Positions 52,208-61,562 of a stretch of 64,000 bases of DNA are shown here, piece by piece. The notes under the pieces were generated by a model. The model worked only from the letters and a program-made list of their open reading frames with translations. It had not been told where the DNA came from and ran no database searches. Source of the DNA: Adlercreutzia mucosicola DSM 19490 (GTDB lineage Bacteria; Actinomycetota; Coriobacteriia; Coriobacteriales; Eggerthellaceae); the NCBI RefSeq assembly GCF_000422625.1, contig NZ_AUGK01000005.1:243996-307995 (forward strand), read 5' to 3'. Numbering within the stretch: position 1 is the first letter of the stretch; each line of letters begins with the position of its first letter. Made by a program: the position numbers and the translations under genes.

Positions 52208-53941
52208 GTGTCATTTCAAATACGCGGGCACCGGCACACCGAGAACACAGCTCGCTCGTTAGGGGGAAGCGCTGCCGGGGGCGCCCTTGCTGCGCTCGAG
52301 AACACCGATCGCGCGGTCGAGGGCGGCGCGGCTTCTGCTTCGGAGAGCGCCCCTGCGCCGCTCGGCGCCGTGACCGATTCGGCCATTCTGGACTTCCTTA
52401 TCATCGTGCTGGGATTCGGCCTGTGCCGGGCCTGGATCGTGTTCTGCCTCGGCGCGCCCCTCGTCTTGCCCGCCGCATCGCCCACCCACTGGGTGTATCT
52501 GGCCGCCGGAGCCCTGTGCGCCCTGCTGGTGGCCCTCGTGTGCCGCAGCGGCGGCCCAGTGGTGGTGCGCGTGCGCGGCCTGCTGTTCAAGATCACGCCC
52601 TTCGCGCTGCTGGCAAGCGGCACTCTCATCCCCTTGGCGGTCGCGCTCAACAGCGAGGTGCTCATGGTCTGCGGCTTCGTCACGGGCGGCATGGGCGCCG
52701 GTCCCTTACAGGTGCTGTGGGGCGACCGCTTCGCCCACCATTCGGTGCAGTTCGCCGCCTTCGCCTCGCCGGCGGCGGCCGTCGTCACCGCCATGGTGTC
52801 GGCTCTGTCCTCCAGCCATACGAGCTTCGTGGGCTTTACGGCGATCCCGCTGCTCTCCTTCGCACTTCTGGCCTTTCACGCCCACCGCACGGGACATCCT
52901 TGGGCAACGCTGTTCGGGAAGCCAGGCGCCGCGGCGGCCAGGGGCGCAACGGACGGGGAAGCCGTGGGGAGCGCCGAAGCGCCCGAGAGCCGAGCCGCAG
53001 CCGAGTCCGGCGATGCCGCGCGGCGCAAGCGCGCCGTGCCCCTGGGCGTGGGGAAGCTCATGTTCTCCATCATGATCTTCTCGCTGCTCTGCCGCATGTT
53101 CGACACCATGAACACCGGCGCCGACCCCTTGGCCGCGCTCGGCGGCAGCGCCATCTTCGCTCTGGTCGTCGTGGGTGTTGCGTTCTTCGCCATCGTGGCG
53201 CGGGTACGCGACCGCTTCAACCCCACCTTCATCTATCGGCTCTCGCTGCCCATTATGGTGGCGGGATACGTGGCCATCGCGCTGCTGTTCGACAGTCATG
53301 CGGCCTTCTCGCTGCTCATCATCAATGTGGGCTATGAGTTCTTCGACATTCTCACCTGGGTGCTGTTCGTGGACGCCGCGCGGCGCCGGCGCGGCGGCGG
53401 CCTGTACATCTTCGGCCTGGGCGTAGCTTTCATGTTCTGCGGCATGGCCCTGGGCAACGCCGCGAGCCATGTGGCCGCCGCTTTAGTGGTCGTGGGAGAT
53501 CTGCAGGCCAACGTGCTGGCCATGGCGGCCATCCTGTGCCTGGTGATCGTGGCCTTCCTCGTGCTGCCCGAGGGCACCGTGGCCCAGCTATCCGAATCGC
53601 TGCGCGAGGGGCGGCGCGAGAGTCACGAGGAGCGCGCCAAAACAGCCGACGGAGACGCGGAGGCTGCGGCCGAGAACGAGGGCGAGACCCAAGAAGAGAG
53701 CAGTGGCGAGGGGCGCATCGAGTCGCATTGCGCGGCCGTGGCCCGCGATTTCGGCCTCACGCCCCGCGAGAGCGAGGTCATCGTGCTTCTGGCCTACGGG
53801 CGCACTCTGGCCATCATCGCCCGCGACCTGCACATCGCCCAGGGCACGGCCCGCACCCACATCGAGAACATCTACCGCAAGCTGGATGTGCACAAGCAGC
53901 AAGAGCTTATCGATCTCGTAGAGAGTCACGAGAGTATGTAG
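52208..53941 (+). CDS. LuxR-type regulator with a multi-pass membrane domain
   Basis: The 577-residue protein has a soluble N-terminal stretch (1-60), about twelve hydrophobic helices (about 60-440) with a basic or acidic linker near the middle, and a C-terminal LuxR helix-turn-helix (about 505-570: LTPRESEVIVLLAYGRTLAIIARDLHIAQGTARTHIENIYRKLDV, read with breaks). The GTG at 52208 is chosen because GGGGAGGGG lies eight bases upstream; an ATG at 52154 is the alternative. It is divergent from the FAD reductase at 50190-51860 and likely controls it. Confidence 0.85.
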   Translation: MSFQIRGHRHTENTARSLGGSAAGGALAALENTDRAVEGGAASASESAPAPLGAVTDSAILDFLIIVLGFGLCRAWIVFCLGAPLVLPAASPTHWVYLAAGALCALLVALVCRSGGPVVVRVRGLLFKITPFALLASGTLIPLAVALNSEVLMVCGFVTGGMGAGPLQVLWGDRFAHHSVQFAAFASPAAAVVTAMVSALSSSHTSFVGFTAIPLLSFALLAFHAHRTGHPWATLFGKPGAAAARGATDGEAVGSAEAPESRAAAESGDAARRKRAVPLGVGKLMFSIMIFSLLCRMFDTMNTGADPLAALGGSAIFALVVVGVAFFAIVARVRDRFNPTFIYRLSLPIMVAGYVAIALLFDSHAAFSLLIINVGYEFFDILTWVLFVDAARRRRGGGLYIFGLGVAFMFCGMALGNAASHVAAALVVVGDLQANVLAMAAILCLVIVAFLVLPEGTVAQLSESLREGRRESHEERAKTADGDAEAAAENEGETQEESSGEGRIESHCAAVARDFGLTPRESEVIVLLAYGRTLAIIARDLHIAQGTARTHIENIYRKLDVHKQQELIDLVESHESM

Positions 53942-53967
53942 GGTTTCGAAACGGAGCCGCCATTGAA

Positions 53968-54014
53968 CGTGAAACGGCCCCTGCGGGAATTGCTCCCACA
54001 GGGGCCGTTTCACG
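53968..54014 (+). terminator. Long hairpin after the LuxR gene
   Basis: CGTGAAACGGCCCCTG (53968-53983) pairs with CAGGGGCCGTTTCACG (53999-54014) around a short inner stem, 26 bp after the stop. No T run follows. The remaining 280 bp before the cyclophilin stop hold only CTTCAG repeats. Confidence 0.7.
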
Positions 54015-54090
54015 GGGAGGCCGCTGCGACCGTCGTTCATGCCGATCGATTCCGCAGGGGCGACCATCGTGCTACCGCAGCAGCGCCATC

Positions 54091-54236
54091 GTAGGAGCGG
54101 GCTTCAGCCCGCCCGATCGTCATCGCAGCCTTTGCGGGGGGCGGCCTCGCACTTCCGCGGGAATGACTCCGCAGGGGCAAGCTTCAGACCGCCTGTCCAC
54201 CACAGCTGATGAGCGGGCTGAAGCCCGCCCTACGGG
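54091..54236. repeat. Cluster of three CTTCAG-type palindromic repeats
   Basis: GTAGGAGCGGGCTTCAGCCC (54091-54110) and GAGCGGGCTGAAGCCCGCCC (54211-54230, then TACGG) are inverted copies; a weaker copy, CAAGCTTCAGACCGCC, lies between them at about 54178-54193. They are the same family as 49315-49413 and 59007-59031. Confidence 0.8.
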
Positions 54237-54291
54237 ATTGACTCTCACAGAACCTATTCCCCTGAAGAGCCTGGCGGGGCCTGCCCCTTCC

Positions 54292-54978
54292 CTACTCCGC
54301 GCTCTCGGCGGTCTCGGCGGCTGTGGCGGCCTCGCGCTCGGCGCGCTGGCGCTCCAGCTCGGCCATGGCCTCGCGGGGCGAGGGCGGCCGCGGAGTCTCC
54401 TGGGCAATGGCGGAGGCCAGGGCCTCCTCATCGGCGCCTTCGATCGCAATGCCCTTGACGGCATCGCCGATGGCCAGACGCTCGACAACGTCGATACCCT
54501 CCACCACCTGGCCGAACACCGTGTACTGATCGTCGTACTCGGGCTGCTCGCCCAGCGAGAAGTAGAACTGGCAGCTGCCGGAATTCGGCGCCGACTTGTG
54601 GGCCATGCACAGGCTGCCCAGGCGATGGATGTTCTTGGGGTTGCTTCCCCATTCGTCGATGATCGTATAGCGCGCATCCCCCGTACCTGGATGCATGCCG
54701 CGGATGACGCCCTTCACGGCCGCCAGCACCTGAGCCGGTCCCATGGATCGCGTGACGGGGCAGCCGCCCACCACCACAGAGCCCTCCTTGCGGGCATGGA
54801 ACTTCAGATTGTCGTAGAAGCCCTTGGCGGCCAGCTCCACGAAGTTGCCCACGGTCACCGGAGTCTCAAGGCCGAACAGCTCCGCGCGCACGGCGCCCTT
54901 CGATGTTTCGATCACTGCTACCTCGTTGCCCGTGGGCACGTAGCGCGGCGCGTAAATGGAAAGCTCGATGCGTCCCAT
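54292..54978 (-). CDS. Cyclophilin-type peptidyl-prolyl cis-trans isomerase
   Basis: The 228-residue protein has a cyclophilin domain (about 20-190): KGAVRAELFGLETPVTVGNFVELA, YDNLKFHARKEGSVVVGGCP, then CQFYFSLGEQPEYDDQYTVFGQVVEGIDVV (read with breaks). The canonical HR(V/I)I and QGGDP pattern is partly altered to FHAR and VGGCP, so activity is likely but not certain. A 40-residue Glu and Ala-rich tail follows. There is no signal peptide, so it is cytoplasmic. The ATG at 54978 follows GAAGGGAATGAC. It is a stand-alone gene. Confidence 0.88.
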   Translation of the reverse strand: MGRIELSIYAPRYVPTGNEVAVIETSKGAVRAELFGLETPVTVGNFVELAAKGFYDNLKFHARKEGSVVVGGCPVTRSMGPAQVLAAVKGVIRGMHPGTGDARYTIIDEWGSNPKNIHRLGSLCMAHKSAPNSGSCQFYFSLGEQPEYDDQYTVFGQVVEGIDVVERLAIGDAVKGIAIEGADEEALASAIAQETPRPPSPREAMAELERQRAEREAATAAETAESAE

Positions 54979-55082
54979 GTCATTCCCTTCCCTCAGGTCG
55001 TGCCAGTGCGAGCCGCCCTTGCAAAAGCGGCTTCCCCATCTTAGAACAGAAGGACTGCGGGCGCGTCCGATGGAGCATCCTA

Positions 55083-55304
55083 TTTTTGCGCGAAATCCAG
55101 AGTTATGAGCCTCGCGCCATCCCCGCGTCGACGAGCCGCCTCGAAAATGCATAGGATCTCGAGTTATGAGCGTCTTGGAAGCGCAAAAAGAACGGCCTGG
55201 GATTCCGCCTTCAGCGAAACCCCAGGTCGCAAAGATTCAACACTCTCTCGAGGAATCGACAGATCCCTTCACGACGCTCATAACTCGAGATCCCATGCAG
55301 AAAA
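55083..55304. repeat. Inverted-repeat element with three arms, core GAGTTATGAGCGTC (copy 3)
   Basis: Three arms are present: 55083-55113 (TTTTTGCG start, GAGTTATGAGCCTC end), 55144-55174 (ends GAGTTATGAGCGTC) and 55273-55304, which is inverted. The second and third agree at 26 of 31 positions. The pair spans 161 bp, close to copies 1 and 2. No gene is present. It lies between the cyclophilin and icd genes; the rest of the 426-bp gap has no feature. Confidence 0.85.
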
Positions 55305-55404
55305 GGGGCCTGCGTCCAACCGGGCTCAGGTTTTGGCGCCCAAAAGGACGCCGCGCTCAGAGGGATCGTCTCGTTTCTCTCCAGGAAGCCCCGCGCTGCA
55401 CCGC

Positions 55405-56607
55405 CTAAGCGGCCAAACGGCGGGCGATGGCCCTGATGAACTCGCCTGTGGAAAGGGTAGTCGGATTCTCAAGCGTGGTGATGCGGGCCAAGTCGCCGGT
55501 CATCTCGCCGGCCTCGATGGTATCCAGGGTAGCCGCTTCCAGACGGTCGGCGAACGCAACCAGCTCGTCCAACCCGTCCAGCTCGCCGCGCTTGCGCAGG
55601 GCGCCGGACCAGGCGAAGATGGTGGCCACGGAATTCGTGGACGTCTCCTTGCCCTCCAGGTGCTTGTAGTAGTGGCGCTGCACGGTGCCATGGGCCGCCT
55701 CGTACTCGTAGACGCCGGCCGGACTCACGAGCACCGAGGTCATCATGGCCAGCGACCCGAAGGCCGAAGACACCATGTCGCTCATCACGTCGCCGTCGTA
55801 GTTCTTGCAGGCCCAGATGAAGCCGCCGTCGGCCTTCATGACGCGGGCCACGGCGTCGTCGATGAGGGTGTAGAAGTACTCGATGCCGGCCGCCTCGAAG
55901 CGCCCGGCGTACTGGTCGTCGTAGATCTCCTGGAAGATGTCCTTGAAGCGGTGGTCGTACTTCTTGGAGATGGTGTCCTTGGTGGCGAACCACAGGTCCT
56001 GCTTGGTATCCAGGGCGAACTCGAAGCAGCTCGTGGCGAAGCTGGCGATGGAGGCGTCCAGGTTGTGCATGCCCTGGGCCACGCCGGCCCCGTCGTACTC
56101 GTGCACCAGCTCGCGAATCTCGGTGCCGTCCTCACCGGTGTACACCAGCTCCACCTTGCCGGGGCCGGGCACGCGGATCTCGGCGTTCTTGTACACGTCG
56201 CCGTAGGCGTGGCGGGCAATGGTGATGGGCTTGACCCAGTTACGCACGCAAGGCTCTATGCCCGCCGCGTTGATGGGGGTACGGAACACCGTGCCGTCCA
56301 GCATGGCGCGGATGGTGCCGTTGGGGCTCTTCCACATCTGCTTCAGGTCGTACTCGTCCATGCGCGCGGCGTTCGGGGTGATGGTGGCGCACTTCACGGC
56401 CACGCCGAGCCGCTGGGTGGCCTCGGCCGATTCGATGGTGACCATGTCGTCGGTGGCGTTGCGGTTTTCCAGACCCAAATCGTAGTACTCGGTCTTGAGA
56501 TCCACAAAGGGGCAGATCAGCTCGTCTTTGATCATCTGCCAGATGATGCGGGTCATCTCGTCGCCGTCCATCTCCACCAGCGGCGTGGTCATTGCGATTT
56601 TCGTCAC
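55405..56607 (-). CDS. icd: NADP-dependent isocitrate dehydrogenase, eukaryote type
   Basis: The 400-residue protein matches the dimeric type II NADP-IDH group, which includes eukaryotic IDH1: [17 protein letters not shown], then [37 protein letters not shown] (read with breaks), the substrate/metal site [20 protein letters not shown] and the coenzyme-binding [10 protein letters not shown]. It makes 2-oxoglutarate from isocitrate and probably serves glutamate synthesis in an anaerobe with an incomplete TCA cycle. It is a single gene. The ATG gives [17 protein letters not shown]. Confidence 0.95.
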   Translation of the reverse strand: MTKIAMTTPLVEMDGDEMTRIIWQMIKDELICPFVDLKTEYYDLGLENRNATDDMVTIESAEATQRLGVAVKCATITPNAARMDEYDLKQMWKSPNGTIRAMLDGTVFRTPINAAGIEPCVRNWVKPITIARHAYGDVYKNAEIRVPGPGKVELVYTGEDGTEIRELVHEYDGAGVAQGMHNLDASIASFATSCFEFALDTKQDLWFATKDTISKKYDHRFKDIFQEIYDDQYAGRFEAAGIEYFYTLIDDAVARVMKADGGFIWACKNYDGDVMSDMVSSAFGSLAMMTSVLVSPAGVYEYEAAHGTVQRHYYKHLEGKETSTNSVATIFAWSGALRKRGELDGLDELVAFADRLEAATLDTIEAGEMTGDLARITTLENPTTLSTGEFIRAIARRLAA

Positions 56608-56761
56608 GGGGCCTCCTCGGGTATCGGAATTGCTCGGTGCCTATGCTACCGCGAAACCTAACCGCCACGCCCCGCAATTCGCCCAGAAACAAGGATGTAA
56701 CGCGGAAGGGAGCGAAGGCGACTGTGAGAAAGCCCTCGTTTCCGAAATTATGGACAAACCT

Positions 56762-56889
56762 GGACAAGACGCACGTTTGTCAGAGTTTGAAGACGCGCCG
56801 AGAGTCATTGCGGAGCCAGAAAACTCTGACAAACGTGCATTTTGTCGTACCGTTCCACGCCAGCGCTCTGGCAAACGCACATTTTGTCC
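56762..56889. repeat. 128-bp element with inverted arms and a third copy
   Basis: The left arm (56762-56788, includes CACGTTTGTCAGAGTTT) is an inverted copy of 56821-56846 (AAACTCTGACAAACGTGC then ATTTTGTC). A third copy in the same orientation as the second, CTCTGGCAAACGCACATTTT, lies at about 56866-56885. It fills part of the 292-bp gap between icd and recQ and ends 10 bp from the recQ stop. Confidence 0.8.
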
Positions 56890-56899
56890 AGAAGGCATG

Positions 56900-58852
56900 C
56901 TATCGGTTGGCGTTTTCGAACGCGGCGATTTCCTCGATAAAGGCAGCGCCGTAGGTTTGCAGTTTCTTCTGGCCCACGCCGGGCACGTCGAGGAATGCCG
57001 CCTCCGTCGTGGGGCGGGCGGCGGCGAGGGCAGCCAGGGTTGAGTTGTGGAACACCACATAGGGCGGCACCTCGGCCTCGTCGGCCAGGCGCTTGCGCAG
57101 GGCGCGCAAGCGCTCGAACAGCGCCTCGGTCGCCGCATCGGGGGCTTCCCCGGCTTCTCCCCCACCGAAGGTGTGCCCGGAGCCGACAGCGCGGGTCTGA
57201 GATTCCCGGAGCGCCGACTTCTTTCGCGATGGTTTGGGCGTTTGCTTCATGGTAAGGCGGAAGTCCTCCTCGGCGGCCTCGCGGTAGCGCGGCCCGAAGC
57301 CTACCACGGGGAACTTCCCCTCGGTGATGGCCAGATACTCGCCGGCGGCCAAAAGCTCGACCACCTCCAGAAGCAGCGGGCGCTTCGCGTCCACCGACCC
57401 GTAGCAGGACAGGCCCGTGAGACCCCACTGCCGCAGGTTCTCGGTATCGGCGCCGCGCAGCACGTCGACCACCGTGGTCTTGCCGAAGCGGCCCCGCAGG
57501 GCCTGCACGCAGCGCATCACCGCACGGGCCTCGGCCGTCACGTCCACAGCCTCGAATTGCCCGGCGCAGTTCGAACAGCAGCGTGGATCGGGCGCGGACC
57601 CTCCCTCGCTTTCCCCGTCTTCCCCGAAATAGCGGAGGAGATAGCGACGCAGACAGTCGGTGGTGTAGCAGTAGCCCACCATGGACTCCAGCATGCGACG
57701 GCGACCAGCGCGCACCACCTCGGACTCTTCGGGCGTGAGCGCCTCATTGGACGACTCCTGTTCGATGAAGAAGCGCCCCGTGGCGATGTCGCCGTCGCAC
57801 CACAAAAGCAGGCATTCCGCCGACGATCCGTCACGGCCGGCGCGGCCGGCCTCCTGGTAGTAGGCCTCCACCGAGCCAGGCATATTGAAGTGGGCCACGT
57901 AGCTGACGTTCGACTTGTCGATGCCCATGCCAAAGGCGTTAGTGGCCACCATCACCGGCGCATCATCGGCAACGAAAGCCCGCTGGTTGCTCTCGCGCTC
58001 GTCCGGGGAAAGACCCGCATGGTAGCGTGTGGCCGCAACGCCGCGCTCCCGCAGGTGAGCGCAGACCTCCTCCACCGTGGCACGCTTAGAGCAGTACACG
58101 ATGCCGCTCTCGGTGCGACGCTCGTCGATGAAGCGATCGAGCCGCGCCAGCTTGCGCTTGGGCTCGTGACGCTCCACGGCAAAGCGCAGGTTCGGTCGGT
58201 CGAAGCCCGTCACCGTGACCGCGGGGTCGGCCAGGCCCAGCAGGCGCACGATGTCGGCCCGCACACGACCCGTGGCCGTAGCCGTCAGCGCCGCCACGAC
58301 CGGGCGGCAGGGCAGTGCCGCGATGAAGTCGCCGATGGCCAGGTAGGAGGGACGGAAGTCCTGGCCCCACTGGGACACGCAATGGGCCTCGTCCACCGCC
58401 ACGAGGGGGATGAGCGCCTCGCGAGCAAAGGCTAGAAAGCGCGGGTCGTCCAGCCGCTCGGGCGCCACGTACATGAGGTCGTAGGCCCCCGCACTCGCCC
58501 GGCGCAGCACCTCGCCCTGCTGAGACGGACTCAGCGTGGAGTTCAGGTAGGCGCCCCGCACGCCCGCCTCCTTGAGCGACCGCACTTGATCGGCCATGAG
58601 CGATACCAGAGGGCTGATAACCAGCGTCAGGCCGTCCAGCACCACCGCCGGCACCTGGTAGCACACCGACTTCCCCGCCCCGGTGGGCATGACCGCCAAA
58701 ACGTCGCGTCCCGCCAGCACCGAGGCCACCACCGCCTCCTGCCCCGCCCGAAACGAGCCGTAGCCGAAGTACGTCTCCAGAACTTCCCGCGCCGCCTCAA
58801 GCCGCCCGCGATCTCCCATGCTACGCCCCCAGCTCATATCCACACCCAGCAT
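56900..58852 (-). CDS. recQ: ATP-dependent DNA helicase RecQ
   Basis: The 650-residue helicase unwinds DNA at forks and in recombination. The N-terminal helicase core has motif 0 (FGYGSFRAGQE), Walker A (PTGAGKSVCYQ), DEAH (VDEAHCVSQWGQDFRPSY) and motif VI (YYQEAGRAGRDG). The RecQ zinc-binding region has CYTTDCLRRYLLRYFG and CCSNC, then the winged RQC part. The C-terminal HRDC domain (about 565-645) ends PGVGQKKLQTYGAAF. Several Met codons lie near the start (MLGVDMSWGRSMG); the first is used. Confidence 0.95.
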   Translation of the reverse strand: MLGVDMSWGRSMGDRGRLEAAREVLETYFGYGSFRAGQEAVVASVLAGRDVLAVMPTGAGKSVCYQVPAVVLDGLTLVISPLVSLMADQVRSLKEAGVRGAYLNSTLSPSQQGEVLRRASAGAYDLMYVAPERLDDPRFLAFAREALIPLVAVDEAHCVSQWGQDFRPSYLAIGDFIAALPCRPVVAALTATATGRVRADIVRLLGLADPAVTVTGFDRPNLRFAVERHEPKRKLARLDRFIDERRTESGIVYCSKRATVEEVCAHLRERGVAATRYHAGLSPDERESNQRAFVADDAPVMVATNAFGMGIDKSNVSYVAHFNMPGSVEAYYQEAGRAGRDGSSAECLLLWCDGDIATGRFFIEQESSNEALTPEESEVVRAGRRRMLESMVGYCYTTDCLRRYLLRYFGEDGESEGGSAPDPRCCSNCAGQFEAVDVTAEARAVMRCVQALRGRFGKTTVVDVLRGADTENLRQWGLTGLSCYGSVDAKRPLLLEVVELLAAGEYLAITEGKFPVVGFGPRYREAAEEDFRLTMKQTPKPSRKKSALRESQTRAVGSGHTFGGGEAGEAPDAATEALFERLRALRKRLADEAEVPPYVVFHNSTLAALAAARPTTEAAFLDVPGVGQKKLQTYGAAFIEEIAAFENANR

Positions 58853-59006
58853 CGTTCAATGCCAATTTCCGTGCGCGCATTGTATCACAATCTTTTTACG
58901 ATAAATGATCAACAGGGTGAGCAGATATGAGTCAACCGAGGAGCCCGTTCCCTGCCGCGGTTCCGCAGGCTGCTCCGACTATCGCCCGCAGCCGCCAACC
59001 GTCCCC

Positions 59007-59031
59007 GGGCGGCCTGAAGCCCGCCCCTACG
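59007..59031. repeat. CTTCAG-type palindromic repeat, single copy
   Basis: GGGCGGCCTGAAGCCCGCCC (59007-59026) followed by CTACG belongs to the same family as the copies at 49.3 and 54.1 kb. It lies in the 290-bp gap between recQ and the envelope cluster. Confidence 0.75.
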
Positions 59032-59068
59032 AAACGACGCGAACCGCACCCATCGTCGACACAGCAAA

Positions 59069-59098
59069 CCCCCACCTCTCATGTATGAGAGGTGGGGG
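59069..59098 (-). terminator. Perfect hairpin terminator after the DUF348 lipoprotein gene
   Basis: CCCCCACCTCTCAT (59069-59082) and ATGAGAGGTGGGGG (59085-59098) form a 14-bp stem with a tiny loop, 44 bp after the stop; on the minus strand TTTGCTGT follows. Confidence 0.75.
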
Positions 59099-59142
59099 CA
59101 AATTAGCGCCAGGAGCGCGGGTCCTCCATGCGCTGCAGCTCC

Positions 59143-60123
59143 TTAGTACTCCTCGTACGTCATCGATCCGTCAGACCAGGTGATCTCGTAGTACCCGTGG
59201 CCGTCTCCACTGCAATTGGGAACCTGCGTTCTGCTTACAATGCTCTTTTCGGACGATTTGTTCGAAGACGAGCCGCTGTTCCTGCTCGAGGTGTTGTTGC
59301 TCGCAGCCGGCTCTGGCTTCTTCACATAGCGGGTGACGGTAATAAGCATGCCGTCCTCAAGCGGAGCAGCCGTATCGACATCGACTTTATCGCCGTCTTT
59401 CAAAGTAACCCCCGCGCTATCGAGAGCATCCTGCACTGTGCCGTTGACCATTGCCACGTCGATGTTCTCCCCGTCAACTGCGACGACGACATGCTTCATC
59501 CGCTCGACGGTGATCGTCACGTCCCCATCGCCGATCTCGGAATCAAGAGACGGCGACACCTCATCGCCCTCCGCCAAAGTGACCCCCGCTTTGTTGAGAG
59601 CGTCCTGCACGGTGCCATCGACCATCGCCACCTCGATGTTCTCCCCGTCAACTGCGACAACAATGCTCTTCACACGCTCGACGGTGACCGTCAATCCCTC
59701 GCCGGTAATCTCGGTGTCAAGGGAAGGTGACACCTCATCGCCTTCCGCCAGCGTAACACCTGCCTCCTCCAAGGCATCCCGCACCGTGCCACGCAAAAGC
59801 TCGACATCGATATTCTTGCCATCAACGGCGATGACCACCTTCTTCATGCGCTCGATGGTGATGACCTCCCCCTCGTCCTTGATCTCGGAATCAAGAGACG
59901 GCGACACCTCGTCACCTTCGTTCACCGCAATACCCGCGGCAGACAGGATATCGCCCACTGTCTCTCCTGCATGGGCGCTCACCTCGGTGCTCTTTCCCTC
60001 ATCAAGCACATTCACCGTAATCTCTTTGGGACCGCAAGCGCACAGTGCGACCATCGCAAACGCCATAATCGCAATTACGGCCACGCACTTGGCAATTCCT
60101 CTAGTATTCGTAATTTTTGTCAT
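59143..60123 (-). CDS. DUF348-repeat lipoprotein
   Basis: The 326-residue protein has a lipoprotein signal ending in CAC (Cys about 30) and four tandem DUF348 (YabE-like ubiquitin-fold) repeats at about 34-92, 93-152, 153-210 and 211-268. Repeats share GTVQDAL...AGVTLAEGDEVSPSLD and the VERMK(H/K)VVVAVDGENI segment. A Ser and Asn-rich linker (270-295) and a small C-terminal segment follow (YYEITWSDGSMTYEEY). DUF348 occurs in cell-wall proteins such as resuscitation-promoting factors, but the lytic domain is absent here. The ATG at 60123 follows GAGAGGAATTGC and overlaps the upstream gene by 23 bases, so it is the last gene of the MBOAT/AlgX operon. Confidence 0.82.
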   Translation of the reverse strand: MTKITNTRGIAKCVAVIAIMAFAMVALCACGPKEITVNVLDEGKSTEVSAHAGETVGDILSAAGIAVNEGDEVSPSLDSEIKDEGEVITIERMKKVVIAVDGKNIDVELLRGTVRDALEEAGVTLAEGDEVSPSLDTEITGEGLTVTVERVKSIVVAVDGENIEVAMVDGTVQDALNKAGVTLAEGDEVSPSLDSEIGDGDVTITVERMKHVVVAVDGENIDVAMVNGTVQDALDSAGVTLKDGDKVDVDTAAPLEDGMLITVTRYVKKPEPAASNNTSSRNSGSSSNKSSEKSIVSRTQVPNCSGDGHGYYEITWSDGSMTYEEY

Positions 60124-61552
60124 CGCAATTCCTCTCAATATTTACCGTGTTTGAACCTACCGCCTTAAACCCTGCCGAATCACGAACAACCACTGAAATC
60201 GACAACGTAGACAGGTCTTCATAATCGCCTGCGTCCAAGTAGGCAATGAACGCGTCTTCGCGTTGGTCCGTGAGAAAGTCGTAGCACTCATAGAGTGTCC
60301 CATACCCCTCGTCGTCACGAACATAAAGATAGACAGGAGACGAGCCCTCCCCCAGTTCCTCGTCAACCAATCCCGTTACCTCGAGATACAGTGGCGAGTT
60401 TTCGCTCATCTTTACCGTGAGATCGAAACTCTTTGTCGTGACCAAATCGATCGATTCGGCCTCAACAATAGGAGCTCTCATAATAGGCGGCTGGGTGAGG
60501 AACCATCCAATATTGCGTTCGGCAATCACAAAGACCACGTCGTCGGGCTGATACTGGCCAAGCGATATATCGAGCATGACCGGGAACGACTTGCTGAAAA
60601 TCGCATCGCCGAAAGCGGATGCGAAAAACGGGAGGAGCAGATTGCCAAACGAGTCTCGGTACATGAAAAGCGAGTCCCGAGCATCGCCGTTTTCAGTCCG
60701 AATGAACGGCTCTTCGACCGAAGCAGTCTCGGTGACGTACTGATAGGCGCCCTCTGCGCCGTAATAGTAGTTCAACTCGGGATGGCCAATGGAAGGATAC
60801 ATCATCTTATTTAGATCGCCGACGAAATCCTCCCGTTCTTCAACCCGCACGTCGGCATAGTCATCGTGGGGCTTCTCGAGCTCCGAAAGGACAGCATGGT
60901 AGGCAAGAAGCGCCCCTTTGTTGTTCCAGTGGGAATCACGAGAGAAATAGAGCGTCTCGTCATGCCCTTCGAAGACATCGAAAAGATTGCAGTAGGCCAC
61001 CGAGCTATCTGCCAGGGCGGCGTTGAGCAGCGTGCGATTCCTGTCGGCCGACTCATCGACGCGGTAATAACTCGGCATATGCTCAGGATAAAGCGTGTTC
61101 TTGTTCGGGGCCACAGCGAACAAGAACTGCGCACCATGCTCCTCGGTGCGCTGTTGAACAAGGGCGAGATTGTGGACGATCCCATCGATTTGTTCCTTGC
61201 TGAGCGCATTTCGGCCTTGATAGTCATCCAGCGTGGAGGCATAGTAGAGCCAGCCATCTGTGCCGGCAACGACCGAATCAAGATTCGATACGCCGAAGAT
61301 GCTGCTTTGGATGACGGCATCTGCCGTGATGATATCAGGACGAAACGCGAAATGCTGCTCGAAGTATTTCCCAAGATCGGAGAGGATATTCGCGTTGAAG
61401 ACACCGTCCTCTTCCATAGCCCGCGGCAAGTCTAGACTCTGCTCGTTTCCAACGGGCTGGGTCGTCGGTTTGGCAATCATCCCGAGAGAAGGGACGAGAC
61501 ACACCGCAAGACATGCGGTTATGAATACCAGCGGACCGATTTTTCTCACCAT
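60101..61552 (-). CDS. AlgX/AlgJ-like SGNH-fold acetylation protein
   Basis: The 483-residue protein has an N-terminal signal or anchor (1-27) and an ALGX/SGNH-like domain. GTDGWLYYA starts the fold, SRDSHWNNKGALLAYHAV carries the Asp and His of the DXH pair, and LFMYRDSFGNLLLPFF carries the serine. With the MBOAT protein upstream this forms an acetyl-transfer pair like AlgI-AlgJ/X: the MBOAT moves acetyl across the membrane and this protein places it on an external polymer. The polymer is unknown. The C-terminal 100 residues are beta-rich, without motif. The ATG at 61552 follows GAGGAGGGGT. Confidence 0.85.
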   Translation of the reverse strand: MVRKIGPLVFITACLAVCLVPSLGMIAKPTTQPVGNEQSLDLPRAMEEDGVFNANILSDLGKYFEQHFAFRPDIITADAVIQSSIFGVSNLDSVVAGTDGWLYYASTLDDYQGRNALSKEQIDGIVHNLALVQQRTEEHGAQFLFAVAPNKNTLYPEHMPSYYRVDESADRNRTLLNAALADSSVAYCNLFDVFEGHDETLYFSRDSHWNNKGALLAYHAVLSELEKPHDDYADVRVEEREDFVGDLNKMMYPSIGHPELNYYYGAEGAYQYVTETASVEEPFIRTENGDARDSLFMYRDSFGNLLLPFFASAFGDAIFSKSFPVMLDISLGQYQPDDVVFVIAERNIGWFLTQPPIMRAPIVEAESIDLVTTKSFDLTVKMSENSPLYLEVTGLVDEELGEGSSPVYLYVRDDEGYGTLYECYDFLTDQREDAFIAYLDAGDYEDLSTLSISVVVRDSAGFKAVGSNTVNIERNCDDKNYEY

Positions 61553-61562
61553 ACCCCTCCTC

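Noticed and set aside
58853..59142. Possible structured RNA between recQ and the DUF348 gene
   Set aside because: Only one REP-like palindrome and one terminator hairpin are visible; no promoter or extended fold supports a separate RNA.
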